A stretch of DNA of 64,000 bases, from NCBI GenBank assembly GCA_025504975.1, contig JANUWI010000001.1, forward strand, positions 2,108,001 to 2,172,000. The letters are read 5' to 3'. This DNA comes from Plenodomus lindquistii. Lineage: Eukaryota > Ascomycota > Dothideomycetes > Pleosporales > Leptosphaeriaceae. Positions within the stretch are counted from its first letter, which is position 1. Every line of letters starts with the position of its first letter. The notes below the pieces were generated by a model, which searched no databases, was not told the origin of the DNA, and saw only the letters and a list, made by a program, of their open reading frames with translations. The position numbers were made by a program, and so were the translations under genes. Shown here in pieces: positions 10,066 through 21,276 of the stretch.

Positions 10066-12849
10066 CTTGACTGATGAGAGAGTGGAAGTTGTGGGATGTC
10101 AAAAGTTCCATCGGCCCTGGGAATGCCATCTCTTATAGTATTTTGCAAGCCGGCTGTGGTACTATCAACGGTACTTTGGGATTGTACCCATATGACCATG
10201 CGTTATTGCATGGCGCGTGAGATCTGCGTCTCTCATGTCGATGGAGGCGTTGCTCACCAATACCAGGGGCGCTACGGGTCATCGGGATAGTAGAAAGATG
10301 CTAGAAGTGCCAGAGTAATGAAATGTAGATGAATCCCCTTGGTAGTTCTTCCCTTGTGGAAAAAGTCCGGGGTATTGTGGACATCTTAGGCGCCATCAGT
10401 TCTAGGATCTTAGCCTCATGGACATGGTGGGTCTGATTGTTAGTGGAGAGATGTAGACGGGCGTGAATTAGGTGCTTTGGCCGATCATATTGATTGGCGA
10501 TTTCGTTTTAGCGCCCGTTTGGTTTTAACAAAGTTCATGTAGTTCTCTATGTTGGAAGGCAAAATGTGGACTCTCACCCTCAGCCACGGCCCACAGTCGT
10601 AATGTCACGCGAGGATCAACGTGTCACTCGCTCGCCATTAGAGTTGAATCAGTGGATCTGCATGAAGGCGATGTGTGCGCCTTTCTCCACTTCATCAAGC
10701 AACTTTGGGAAGTCACCTCACATAAGATTAGTATTGAAGTGTGCTTCGTACCTGATCCCAATGGTTTCATAACCCGGTCGACAGAGAGTATAGCTTCCTT
10801 GCTTCACAGTTAATGCTCCCATACCAGGAAATCTTCTAGAAAAAATTGTGGGTCTCAATGTGGGAGGCAATATGCGTAGAGGTCATGAGGTTCGCTGTTC
10901 GCCCTGAATGACAGTTAGTGGCTTAGGGACCAAGAGTTCTTAGGTAGCTTGCGTCTCTTAGATAAACAAAGGTTAGATGCGATCGACATCCGGCGGCAAT
11001 TTTCTTGGTGGCCACTGCTGTTGTTCACTGCTGGCGTGATGTTCGCATGTACGTCTCAAGCCAACGGGATGGCATGATTGTACGACAAGGTACGGCTGCC
11101 GACTCGGCATTTTTTTCGCTAGGGCATTATCGTGACGAGATTGTAGCTTCCGTAGCTTGTGATTCTGAAAGCGTCGGTACAGAACTTGACCGAAGTTGCA
11201 CTCAGAATGAGAGGAGGTGAAGCTTGCGGGACAAACGGGACGAGACTCCAACAAGAAAGGCCGTGCAATGCTTGAGAATCATTCGCTGTATCTTAGAACA
11301 CTCATAAAGTGGTCTCACCCAGTTCCTCGGTCTTGCTTTGCACTGTCTATATTAGGTGCCGGGATAGCTTGCCTAGTGCGTACATTTGCTTCGTGTGTCG
11401 TCGGATTGAAGGCCTCTTTCAGTACGGACGCGAAATGATCTGTTCCGGTGTCAATTGAGACATTGGAACAAATTCAGGAGGCTCCCAGGCATTGCCAGTT
11501 TTCGCACCCATTTCCCGCCACCTGGTGGACGTGCAACGTCGTGTGTCAAAGACTCAGGTTCAAGTTCAGCCTAATATAAATACCGACGGTCAATATAATT
11601 TCCGGCCACGCAATATATGAACCATACCCGCGCGTGGATAAGCAACAGCTCCAACGAGGAGGATCCAGGTATACGGCGACCACTACTCAGGCCATAGCAA
11701 ATGGAATGTCTCCTCGTAAATGATGACCAGGCCTGTAGCAATTAAGCCGCAGTCTTTGCATGCCTTCCAAGATGACCACAGGGACGGTATCAATTTTTCT
11801 TCTTTGTGCACAAGTTTACATGAGCTGATTTAGTGATTTTCCAGATCCAATGGAAGTATTCAGTGGTCGTAAGCCATACCCAATCGCCCTCCAACATTTC
11901 GGTCATGTGACCAATAGCATGCAGGGATGAGCTATTGATCACAACGGGTGTTATGATTGGTTCCGAAACTGACTTGGCAAGCGTGAAAGACTAAGAGGTA
12001 GCACGACAGTCTCAAGGGGCTTTGGTCGCTTACTTAGGTCGAGATGAGTGTGAACAATAGAAGGGGATGCAGCACACCGGGATCTGGGGGCGCTAGGGCA
12101 GGAGTGGCTTAGTGCATGGATATCATCGCGCGTATCATCACGCGTCCTCAAGCAAGAAGGTTGTCGAATTCTGGTACACCACGCTACCATTGATGTCTCA
12201 TCTCTCTCTTATGAACTTTTGGAATCCCACTGCTTCTTGGAATACAGTCTTGTACTAGCAACAATTCTTGTTGCACAATGTTATCTAATCACGTGACCAT
12301 ATGCTAATAAGGTAGCACAGCTGGAGGATCTACAAACACCTCTATACGTGGGTGAGTTTAGCTCAAGGCGTGAAGAACATGGCGATGACAGGAAAGTAAA
12401 GTAAGACTGAACAGGATCGTACTGAGGACTCAGGAGTGCATAAGGGAAAGAACCTAAGTATGAAGTGAATTGAAGGAAGATCGTACCAGCGCGATCCACG
12501 ATACATCGATTCAGTACTGTGATTGGACTTCACAACTAGCGAACGCGATCCGAAGGAGGACATAGGCATGATCATCTCGCACTGTGGATGAGTGGAAGAA
12601 ACCAGTTTACTCGGTGTGTGGACATCAGGTCGTAAGGAGCGACCACAACTACCTTGTCAGATGAGACAGAGGACCGGCTACACCCAAAACAAGATCGCTA
12701 CTCTCACCTCACATCGTCTAGTTTACCTTTGCCTCGAAGCCTGCCTGCCTCTCATACAATCTATTTAGTTCGCTCAAACTACTGCACTCGTCTTCCTAGT
12801 TACCATTACACTCTAAAACTTTAATCTCCCTCGGTCCTGCAAGGTGATC
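10066..12849. other. 2.8-kb gene-poor region
   Basis: Apart from the putative GH7 promoter at the left end and the promoter of the next gene at the right end, no convincing coding sequence was found. ORFs are short, lack conserved-looking composition and are not joined by plausible introns. No repeat or RNA gene was recognised. Confidence 0.4.
10131..10415 (-). promoter_or_regulatory. Candidate promoter elements upstream of the GH7 gene
   Basis: Read on the minus strand, TATAAGA lies at 10137-10131, about 70 nt before the start codon. CCGGGG (10367-10372, plus strand) fits the carbon-repressor CreA consensus SYGGRG. GGCTAA on the minus strand (10415-10410) fits the XlnR/Xyr1 cellulase-activator consensus. 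The sites are short and occur by chance, so only their position upstream of a cellulase supports them. Confidence 0.35.
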
Positions 12850-13757
12850 ATGGAGACACCAACGCGAGCGACAGCGGCCCAAACGCAAGAAGCCATGGGA
12901 CCCAAGGACGCGATATCAGACTTACTCACGAACAATGCTGCGATGATGACACCCAGCGACTCCGAGGCAATCCAAATTGCAGGTGAGAAGATCAAGCTCC
13001 CGAAACGTCAGTCGTTGATACTGAAATTTTCAGATGCACCACGACTTAAGAGAGCGAGAGTCTACGCACCTATAGTATCGATGCCCTAGCCCTCAGGCAC
13101 GTATGCAGTCTCCAAAAGTTGACAATAAAGCAGGATATCGAGGAGTTGTCTAAGTTCGTCAAACAGTACAAGGAAATGGGGCACGAAAACGCTGAGCTCA
13201 AGACTACCAATATGAAGCTGTCGAGAGACATGGCGGGAATGAGAATATCCTACGAGGCAACAACACAAGAGCAACGTTCGCAGAACGAGGTCAACAGACT
13301 CAGCCGGGTGAATGTACAGCTGCGGACACAAAAATGAGATGAGGGACAAGGGAGCAACAAACCTGCTAAGAGATATTGAGTCATTGCGCGCACGAAATTA
13401 CATGGTAGGCAAAGAGCTGATAGTGGCGAGGAAGGACGGTCGAAGCAAAGATGGACAGATCGAAATAATGGGCGAGGATATCCAGGGAAAGGATGCAGCA
13501 AATAAAGGGATGGCTCAAGACATTCTGGACAAGAGTAGCTTGATTATCGCAATGAGCGAGGGTCTTCGACAGAAGACAGAATGGGTCGGCTGGCAAGCTG
13601 GACAGATAGAGGCGAGAGATAGAGAAGTCGAAAGGAGGGCGTCACGATCGAAAATCTCCAGAACGAGTTGACGAGTTCGAAATTGGAAGTCGAGCACGCG
13701 GTCGGACAGCTCAAAGACTACAAGGAGAGGGTCAGGAAGCTAATCAATGAAAGTTAA
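12850..13757 (+). pseudogene. Coiled-coil protein gene, probably broken by frameshift
   Basis: A start at 12850 opens METPTRATAAQTQEAMGPKD. An intron 12983-13050 (GTGAGA donor, TTAAG acceptor) joins it to 13051-13307, a heptad-rich segment (KQDIEELSKFVKQYKEMGHE). The frame then hits TGA at 13335. Coding resumes one frame over from 13381 to about 13640 (SLRARNYMVGKELIVARKD), reachable by a weak intron 13308-13380 or by a frameshift. At about 13638-13645 the frame changes again with no room for an intron, and 13642-13757 reads VTIENLQNELTSSKLEVEHA to a TAA. Coding-like coiled coil thus runs through three frames. I see a decayed gene, or sequence errors in a real gene. It resembles the neighbouring gene at 14751 in general character only. 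Confidence 0.45.
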
Positions 13758-14750
13758 GAAGGTCACTGTTTTGGGATGCGGCGTCTTGATACCGTAGGTA
13801 GACAAGGCATTAGGAAGGATGACGACGGGCTTTAGGTATCATGGGGTCGAGAAGCGGATGAAGGGGAGTAAGGCTTTAGCTGATGAATTTAGACTTGGCC
13901 AAAGGTCTCTGAAAGCAAATGCGAAGGTTGACTAGCAACTTCAGCTGCTCACACACATGTGTCTTGTCATGGCTTCAGCTTTCAGTCTCTTTCTTGTGAA
14001 CGTTTGACAGGTCATTTCTCTCCAAAAGTGAGTGTCTCATCAGTACGTTGATTCAGGGCCTCAGAATTTTGATCGGCGTCCTTCGAGTGAATATGTATAA
14101 AGAGGGTATCAAAGGGCGCAATAATTGCATTTCAGTGCTACAACAAACTTACCGCTTGAACTTGCCTAAACACAAGTAGAAGGGTAGACGAGCTGACAGA
14201 ATATCTGCAGAAAATAACAGTAGCAAAGAAAAGAGGCATGCAGAATTTTTAGAGCCATAGAGGTGTTATAAGATCATGTCTAAAGCTTTAGTAGATTCTT
14301 TGAAGTTAAGGTTAACAACATTGCAATAGTGATTTGTGCATGCTCCACCCCGCTACTATCACCAAGTCTCACCAAGAAGTGTTTGGGTCACCGCTATCGC
14401 CCTTGCAATAGCGCGAAGTGCGCGCACGTCACGCGCTCCTCGCCCACATCAAGACCTCTGGGACTAAGCCACATACAATTCTACCGCGTACGGTGCCCGA
14501 GAGCGTGGGTAAGGATACTGCAGAGATGCTTTTCTAATTGGGTCTATGCGCTTCACCTATTGGCTCAGGAGTTTCCTCACGTCCTAGACTAGCACTACTT
14601 TTCACGTTCACTTTTGCTTTCACCTCTATGTATAGATGCTAGACTGCTGCCTAGACCTGCATACTTTAATGTTGCTTTCTTATGTGCCTCACTCTTTGTC
14701 TTCACAAACACCACCCTGTTGACAACCAATCTGCATCCTCTCACTTCATC
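13758..14750. other. Intergenic region between two coiled-coil genes
   Basis: About 1 kb with no convincing ORF. It holds the 3' side of the broken coiled-coil gene and the promoter of the next one. The stretch just before 14751 is pyrimidine-rich, as in many fungal promoters. Confidence 0.4.
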
Positions 14751-15641
14751 ATGTCGGCATACAACACACGTTACGGTCGCCAATCGGGAAATGAGCATCC
14801 CACGACCACCATCAGCAACGACCGAGGTGACAGTGCCCAAGGACCAGTTCACCGTCGTCATACGACGGAACCAGTCCTTAACGCAGCATCTGGTCGTGCC
14901 AGCGGTAAGTAAAAGATTTTAAGCAGGGCAACCGTCGATGCTGACACTGCTAGCCCATCAAGACACAATTGAGGTGGCCGTTCCTGCAAATGACAACGCG
15001 GAGGGTAGCCAGAGCCTGCGTAAGTTCAACATTGCCCAAAGAAAGTCGCGCGATGCTAACACTGTTAGTAAGCAACCCTCCCAGCGAGCTAGAGTCCAGT
15101 GAGGACGAAGGTAAGTCTGAATTTCCTTGAAAGCGACATGAAATGCTAATATTGCCTCTAGCTGAACCTACTGCGACGGTAACACACACTTGGTCTTGTC
15201 TGGCTTCCAGGGTGCTAACACGATACATAGACTGCGCGTACAATCGACTGGAAGAACATGGCTGAGCAAGGCGAAAGACTTAGCAAGGATAACGAGCGAC
15301 TCGCCAAGAAGATCAGGAAAATGAAGTCTAGCCTCGAAGACAAGAACAACGTTCAAAGCGCAAAAGCTGAAGCCGACAAGACAATCGCATACCTACAGAC
15401 AAGAATAAAGGCGCTGGAGTTGAGGAACGCGCGACTCGAAGAAGCTCACGAGGAGAACGAGGGGCGGTTACTACAAGCAGAGAGGAAGGAGAAGGAGCTG
15501 GGCAGCTTGAAGCGCCAGTTTGATAAAGTTCAAACTGACATCGCGGAGATTGAAGAGAGGTTTGCACGGGCGAGGCGTGATTGGAACGGGGTCAACACAC
15601 ACAAGAGTCCGAGAAACCAAGAAGAAGAGTCTGAGGACTGA
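14751..15641 (+). CDS. Small coiled-coil protein of unknown function, five exons
   Basis: Exons 14751-14904, 14954-15019, 15069-15110, 15162-15178 and 15231-15641 join in frame to about 229 aa. All four introns are 49-52 nt, three with GTAAGT or GTAAGT-like donors and TGCTAA/CTGAC branch-like sequences before TAG. The N-terminal half is low-complexity and polar, with an acidic SSEDEAEPT stretch. From about residue 105 onward there is a long heptad pattern (NERLAKKIRKMKSSLED through KRQFDKVQTDIAEIEERF), ending in an acidic EEESED tail. No family was recognised. The regular intron structure makes it a real gene even though the longest single ORF is only 127 codons. The 17-nt fourth exon is unusually small. 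Confidence 0.7.
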
Positions 15642-15758
15642 GATGCGTCAGGGCCAACTCAGAAGACCTTGGAATTCAGGTTCACTCGATGAACTCAGAC
15701 TGGCCTGCTACGTAGTACAGGAACGCTCACATCGAACAACGTTCTTCCTTCGAGCTTT

Positions 15759-16940
15759 TCACTTCTTCTTGCCCTGTGCCTCTGTTGAACTCAGCTCTCG
15801 AATGAACACTTTTGTAACACCATCAGGTACATCATCAATGCCATCCTCGAACCCTGGACTAACCCCAACTGCAACATACTTTCCATCGCTCGAGAAATCG
15901 ATAGTCTGCACACTCGCTGGAAACTTCTGGTACTGCCTTATCCTCCTCTTCGCAACCGCATCCCAAAGCGACACTACACCATCTCCACCACCGGTCGCAA
16001 AGGTACCGTGGACTGGGTGATACGCCAGCGCATGCACTGGATAGACCACATCCTGACCATCAACAGCTTGCCTATGGCACTTGAACGCGTACTTCCGTGA
16101 CTGTGACTCGTCTGAAGGATCGAACCATTCGACTGCGACGCGCCCTTCGATACTTGAGCTTGAGTAGCCAGCGTCGTTGGGCATACAGGCCACTGCGCGA
16201 GTCATGTACTTCATGGAGCTCTCCCTCTGCTGCCATGGCTCTACCGCGACGTCTTCACCTCCACCTCGCTTCGCTGCGTCTGACAGCTTGTTCAGCTCGT
16301 AGATGTTGACTGCCCTGCTGGCCATGGCGACGACTAGTTTGGTGGGCGATGCGGAGAGAGAGAATGGCTTCGAGGGTAGGCGCACCACGCTGAAGTCGCC
16401 TGGTCGTGAGAGGTCGTGAAGGTGTAGCGTGGAGTCCCATGATGAGGAAATGAGGAGGTTATGCGCGGGCGAGAAGAGGACATTGCGAACGCCTTGCGAG
16501 TGTGTTGACATTACAGTCTGGCTGCCGCTCTCAAGATCTATCCTCCGTACCTCCCAGTCCAATCCACATGTGAAGGCCTCGTTGTCGTCGCGACCAAAGC
16601 ATACATCTAGCACGGGCGCGCGGTGCTCGAACTTTTGGAGGAGCTGACCACCAGGCTCAGAGTGGGTGTCGTAGAGGTAGACATTGCGGTCCCAGGAAGA
16701 AACGAGGAGTCGCGTAGGGCTATCTTTTGCGAACTTGACAGCTGATATGGGTTCGGTAGGGTTTTGCGCGAGCTCGAATTGGCCTGTCGTTGTTAGTTGT
16801 GGGCTCCAGATCAATATACATGGCGAATTGAGTAGGCGACTGTCGCATGCAACACATGAGAGAGGTACCAAGGCCTACAGATTCGCAGTCGCAAGCTGAC
16901 TATGAGCATGAAAAACAAACATCATTTACTTACTAGACAT
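15759..16940 (-). CDS. BUB3: Spindle checkpoint WD40 protein Bub3
   Basis: Kinetochore beta-propeller protein that recruits Bub1/Mad3 through MELT-motif binding and delays anaphase. The start exon is only 7 nt (16940-16934, ATG TCT A) followed by a 150-nt intron (GTAAGT donor, CTAAC branch, GACAG acceptor); the second exon is 16783-15759. The spliced N-terminus is MSSQFELAQNPTEPISAVKF, the expected Bub3 start. WD-like blocks follow: LLVSSWDRNVYLYDT, AFTCGLDWEVRRIDL, LLISSSWDSTLHLHDL and TFATGGGDGVVSLWDA. Length is about 343 aa, normal for the family. The longer open frame upstream of the acceptor is intron sequence. It lies tail-to-tail with the coiled-coil gene, only 117 bp apart. Confidence 0.93.
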
Positions 16941-17298
16941 GTTGACGGTGTATTTGCAGGGGGGGTTCGAATTGAGTGGTAACAAAGTGCAGGGCGAAGC
17001 TCCGCGCGAAACTCCGCAAGCCAAACAACGGCGATCGGGACCCCCGCAGACCGACAACGCCGACCTCATCACCATCACCACGACACGGGCGCGTCCAAGC
17101 GTTGAACATTTTATCTCCATCCATTGGAACTGCAGACTAGGTTATGGCTCTGGGTAATTGCTCTTATCACTGTGTGTATTGCTTCAATACTAGACAACTG
17201 CCTAAACTCGGCTGATATTGTTGCCAGTGATGTCCACAGCCAAGATATATCTTGCAACATTAACCCCTTGCCCTACAATCAAACCAATCGTTTCCATC
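16941..17298. other. BUB3 promoter region and 3' side of the transporter gene
   Basis: This 358-bp stretch separates the BUB3 start from the stop codon of the sugar transporter. A small plus-strand ORF here has no protein-like character. Nothing else was recognised. Confidence 0.4.
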
Positions 17299-19062
17299 TT
17301 ACAATTTCCTCTTGAGTACTTCTTGAGCATAATTATGTTCCTCTCCAGCTAGATTCGGGACATCATAGCTCCCGAATTTGCGAAGCGGCACCTTCTTGAT
17401 GAACATGTAGTCCACCTGCTCCAGCGTCTTACCCTTGCACTCTGGTATGAACAGCCACGTAAACACAAAACAAACCGCCGCGATCGATCCGAAAATGAAT
17501 CCGACCTTGGAGTCCAAGCCCGCGTACTTTGGATAGATAAGATACGGAATCGAGAAATTGACCGCAAAGCTAGACATTGTCAGTAAGTATTTATGGCACA
17601 TGGTTCTTTGCAAGCTAACTCACTTGAGCAGTACGTTGACGAGGAAGCCGAGGCGCAAGGTATCGTCACGAAGCTTCAGTGCTGGAAGCTCCGTCGTAAC
17701 AACATAGCACAGCGGAGCCCAGCCGATGCTGAAACCGAAGCCCATCAGAGCCAGCATAGAAACGATGCCGACTTTGTGGTTGTAAGTGATATTCGACGGA
17801 GTTCCGAGAGCACCCATTGTAACTAGGGAGATGGTCTGTATAGCCGCACCAACGAGAAGCATGGGCCTTGTATCTTGTCAGTGAAGCATGTTAGCAGAAC
17901 AGTACGATAGTACTGACTTTCGACCGACTCTGTCAACGACAAGAAGGACTATAATGACAGCTACAATGTTGATTCCAGCAAGAATGAGGTTAAGATCAAA
18001 TGGATTGACGGTGCCAAGGGATTTGACGCTGAGCTTGTAAGCAATATATCACCACGGAGCTTTCGAATTGTCAAACTTACTAAATCGCTCCATATTGACT
18101 GGCAAAAGCCTGACCAGTAGCCTGTTGGAAGAAATTGATCGCCACAACCAGCAACGTCCTCTTAAGATGGATTCCCTGCAAGATCTCAATAAAGTTTCCC
18201 TTCTCCACCTCCTGCTCTAGCGCGTACTGCAGCTCGCGGAACTCAGAATCAACTTCCGCATCTGAGAACTTGCCCTGACGATATTTGTCCAGGCTGGCTC
18301 GGGCCTCTTCCACTCGCCCTTTCTTTAGAAGCCAACGCGGGCTCTCAGGCGTGAAGAAGACCAGCGCAGCGATGATCGAGGGCACGATGTAGAACAGACC
18401 GAGGGGGATTCTCCATGCGCGGTTGTCTTGGATTGTGCTGGTCGAGCGGCACACGGTGTTTATGATGAAGCCGCCTAGCCCGATGCTGAGCTGGTATGTG
18501 CCGACAACTAAACCGCGGGCTGGGGCAGGGACAATTTCGGATTGGAAGGCCGGGATGACGGAGAGTTCCATGCCGACATAGACATCTAGAATTTGTTAGT
18601 GTTTTTGACAAGATGTGGGTGGAGGTTTGCTTGCAATTGAGGATTCGTGCAGCCATGATGTGATCACGGTTTGAGGCAGTAACAGCAAGCGTTGCAGTTC
18701 CCAGTGCATACACGCTCATACAGAACATGCACCATCGTCGACCAAACATGCTGGCGATTTGGCCGCCAATTAAAACACCTGTGCTGGTCAATATTATACC
18801 AAGTCTCATCTCATCGCGCCTCTGTACCTGCTGCAAATCCAATGTAGTTCAGTGAATTGAACAGCGACAGCCACGATGGTTCGAGAGCCCATCTCCCTGT
18901 CCTGGGATTCTGTTCACCAAAGTTCCTCGCGAAAGCGTCCATAGCCTGCGATGTCGCAAAGGCTTGATTATCGAAGCCATAATTGAACGAGGAGAAGGCG
19001 ATCAAGAGACATCCGAGTGATAATCTCAGATTGAAATATCGGAACTGTTTGATGACCGTCAT
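17299..19062 (-). CDS. MFS sugar transporter
   Basis: Twelve-helix major facilitator of the sugar porter family in the plasma membrane. Six exons: 19062-18828, 18778-18635, 18585-18081, 18028-17918, 17866-17624 and 17569-17299 (about 502 aa). Signatures: GRRWCMF after helix 2, RILNYVYVGMELSVIPAFQSE around helix 4, the PESPRWLLKKGR block in the central loop, DRVGRK, and PECKGKTLEQVDYMF at the C-terminus (the PETKG-type motif). The second intron is GC-AG: it begins GCAAGC at 18634 and ends CTAG, and only this splice restores RILNYVYVG. The gene is divergent from the sulfatase across about 520 bp, which suggests co-regulation. The substrate cannot be read from the sequence; hexoses, oligosaccharides or quinate-like compounds are all possible. 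Confidence 0.9.
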
Positions 19063-19581
19063 ATTGACGTTGTACTATCAAAGTCCAGCGGTAGACAGCC
19101 GTATTTGAACATCTGGCTCTCTAGATACATCAGAATATATGTTTCCAAGTTTCACGGTATGTCGAGACCTTCACACGATGTCGCAATCCTCGACGGATTA
19201 CGGACTAGACTTGTAACGAATCATCGTCCAATCATTCCTCCTGCTGTTGCGAGAGCCGAAGAACTGCCACTTACCGAGCCCCGTGAAAGGACGGCTGGGC
19301 GCTCCCTCTCCACCGACCGGCGCTCGGTGGGACTGCGAAACGATAATTGATTGGGTGAACGGCCGTCGGTGTAGGGTCGAATGTGCATATCAACATGAAA
19401 TGCTGAGCGTTGAACCTGGCTCTCAGCATGCTTTATTCAAACGACATATGTTCAATAAAGCACGCAATTTTCTCGATCGAATTTCAGCGAGTTTTGAGGA
19501 GTTCTTGTGCATATCTTTGCATTACATGCTGCTTGGTCAAGTAAATCCCTTCTCTCGCTGAACTTGACAACTTCATTACTC
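19063..19581. promoter_or_regulatory. Shared divergent promoter of transporter and sulfatase
   Basis: This 519-bp region is the only sequence between two start codons pointing apart. It contains CGG triplets such as those near 19310-19330 (GACCGGCGCTCGGTGGGA), which are possible half-sites for a Zn2Cys6 regulator like the one encoded nearby. No specific operator can be assigned. Confidence 0.35.
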
Positions 19582-21153
19582 ATGGCTCATTCACTACCTC
19601 CCGCTCCTCTGACCTTGACTACCAAGGGGAGAAATGGCAGCGGTAGACCTAATTTCGTCATTTTTATGCCCGACCAGTTGCGATATGATTCGGTAGGCTG
19701 TTGCAATGGCCCAGACAGTGTTATCAAAACACCCAACATCGACGCATTCGCTAGACGAGGCACGCGCTTCACAAACTGCTTCGTGCAAGCATCTGTATGC
19801 TCTCAGTCACGATGTAGCATGTTCACGGGTACATACCCACACGTCAGCGGTCACCGAAGCTTGAATAACCTCATCAAACCGTGGGAAGCCAATCTGTTCC
19901 GGAGCTTGAAGGAGAACGGTTACCACATCGCATGTCTCGCTCCACGGGGAGATACATTCGCACCGACAGTCACTGAATTGAGCGTGGACGAATATGGTTT
20001 CCTGGTTACACCCGAGTTCGTACCGAAGTTCACGGGGGGTGGGAGCGAAAAGGACGAAAGCATTTGGGGACGATTGTTTTACAAAGGACTCAGGAACGCA
20101 CAGGAGGCCCTGGACTACGACGATGCTGTGGTCAAGTCAGCGTTGAAGTGGCTAGACTGCCCACCCGACGACAAACCATGGGTCCTTTTCATGCCGCTGC
20201 TCTTCCCTCACTGTCCATTTCAGGTGGAAGAGCCATACTTCTCGATGTACGACCGGTCGAGTATGGAGCCTGTTCTGTCGGAACCTAGCAAGAAGACTGG
20301 ATACGAACCGCGATACATGAAGACTATACGGGAGCAGTACGGTACTGCACGAGCAACGCCAGAAATCTGGGCTGAAATTAAGGCAACTTACTACGGAATG
20401 ATCACACGGCTCGATGACCAATTCGGACGCGTTGTGGATAAATTGGACGAGCTGGGCCTGTGGGATGATACGGTGACCATGTTCTTTACAGATCATGGTG
20501 AATATCTGGGAGATCATGGTCTTGTTGAGAAGTGGCCATCAGGATTGTCTGACTCCCTGACACACGAGCCGCTCATCATCGGAGGCGGTGGATTGCCTAC
20601 TGACAAGGTGACTGAAGTCATGTGCGAGATGGTCGATCTGATACCGACCATGTTTGAAATGGCTGGGGTAGGGGAGCACTTCCCTCACAACGGCACCTCG
20701 CTGATGCCAACCCTGGTGAACGGAGCCACCTTTCACAAAAAGTACGCCTTCAGCGAGGGCGGATTTCTCACGAGCGAAGAGCCCCTACTTGAGCAAGCCC
20801 CATACCCTTATGACATCAAGGCGGGTCTACAGCACGAAGATACAACGCTAGTCGGCAAGGCGATCAGTATCCGCAGCTCAAAGTGGACATATATTTACCG
20901 CTTATACGAGCCTTCAGAGCTCTATCATAGACACAAAGACCCGGAGGAGATGCACAATCTTGCTGCTGAACCAGAATATGGACCTATTGCAACCCTTCTC
21001 CAGGGTGAGATATTCCGCTGGTTAATGGCCGGATCTGATTTTCTGCCATGGTCTAAAGACGACCGCTTCCCCGAGGTGCACCTGAAGTCACCGCGGGAAC
21101 AACTTGAAGAAAGACTTTCAAGATCTGGCAAAGCGCTGAGCACAGTATCTTGA
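19582..21153 (+). CDS. Sulfatase-family hydrolase with variant CSQSR active site
   Basis: Sulfuric ester hydrolase (alkaline-phosphatase superfamily) of about 523 aa in one exon. Start chosen at ATG 19582 (MAHSLPPAPL), because the family core RPNFVIFMPDQLRYDSVG follows directly; an upstream in-frame ATG at 19507 would add 25 residues. No signal peptide is evident, so it is probably intracellular. Metal-ligand regions are MPDQLRYD and FTDHGEYLGDHGLVEKW. The formylglycine site normally reads C-x-P/A-x-R; here it is C73-S-Q75-S-R77, so the nucleophile cysteine and arginine are kept but the proline position is glutamine. The C-terminal RSSKWTYIYR and DPEEMHNLA blocks are typical. It is divergent from the sugar transporter and convergent with the Zn2Cys6 regulator. 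Confidence 0.9.
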   Translation: MAHSLPPAPLTLTTKGRNGSGRPNFVIFMPDQLRYDSVGCCNGPDSVIKTPNIDAFARRGTRFTNCFVQASVCSQSRCSMFTGTYPHVSGHRSLNNLIKPWEANLFRSLKENGYHIACLAPRGDTFAPTVTELSVDEYGFLVTPEFVPKFTGGGSEKDESIWGRLFYKGLRNAQEALDYDDAVVKSALKWLDCPPDDKPWVLFMPLLFPHCPFQVEEPYFSMYDRSSMEPVLSEPSKKTGYEPRYMKTIREQYGTARATPEIWAEIKATYYGMITRLDDQFGRVVDKLDELGLWDDTVTMFFTDHGEYLGDHGLVEKWPSGLSDSLTHEPLIIGGGGLPTDKVTEVMCEMVDLIPTMFEMAGVGEHFPHNGTSLMPTLVNGATFHKKYAFSEGGFLTSEEPLLEQAPYPYDIKAGLQHEDTTLVGKAISIRSSKWTYIYRLYEPSELYHRHKDPEEMHNLAAEPEYGPIATLLQGEIFRWLMAGSDFLPWSKDDRFPEVHLKSPREQLEERLSRSGKALSTVS

Positions 21154-21276
21154 CCTTCTGTAGCTCGTTTGTCATATCATGTTCCTCGCTAGTGCTCTTA
21201 TTATTGAAATCCGCCAGCGTGATGTAGTCCAAACCTTTGCACCTATCGTACATGAAAGTGCAGCATCAATTGTACG

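Noticed and set aside
13308..13380. Treating the first frame change of the coiled-coil gene as an ordinary intron
   Set aside because: It works in phase, but the acceptor is weak (TTGAG) and the later frame change cannot be an intron, so decay or error is the simpler explanation for the gene as a whole.
16955..16985. GGTTCGAATT resembling a tRNA B-box
   Set aside because: It lies in the BUB3 promoter, without an upstream A-box or a foldable cloverleaf.
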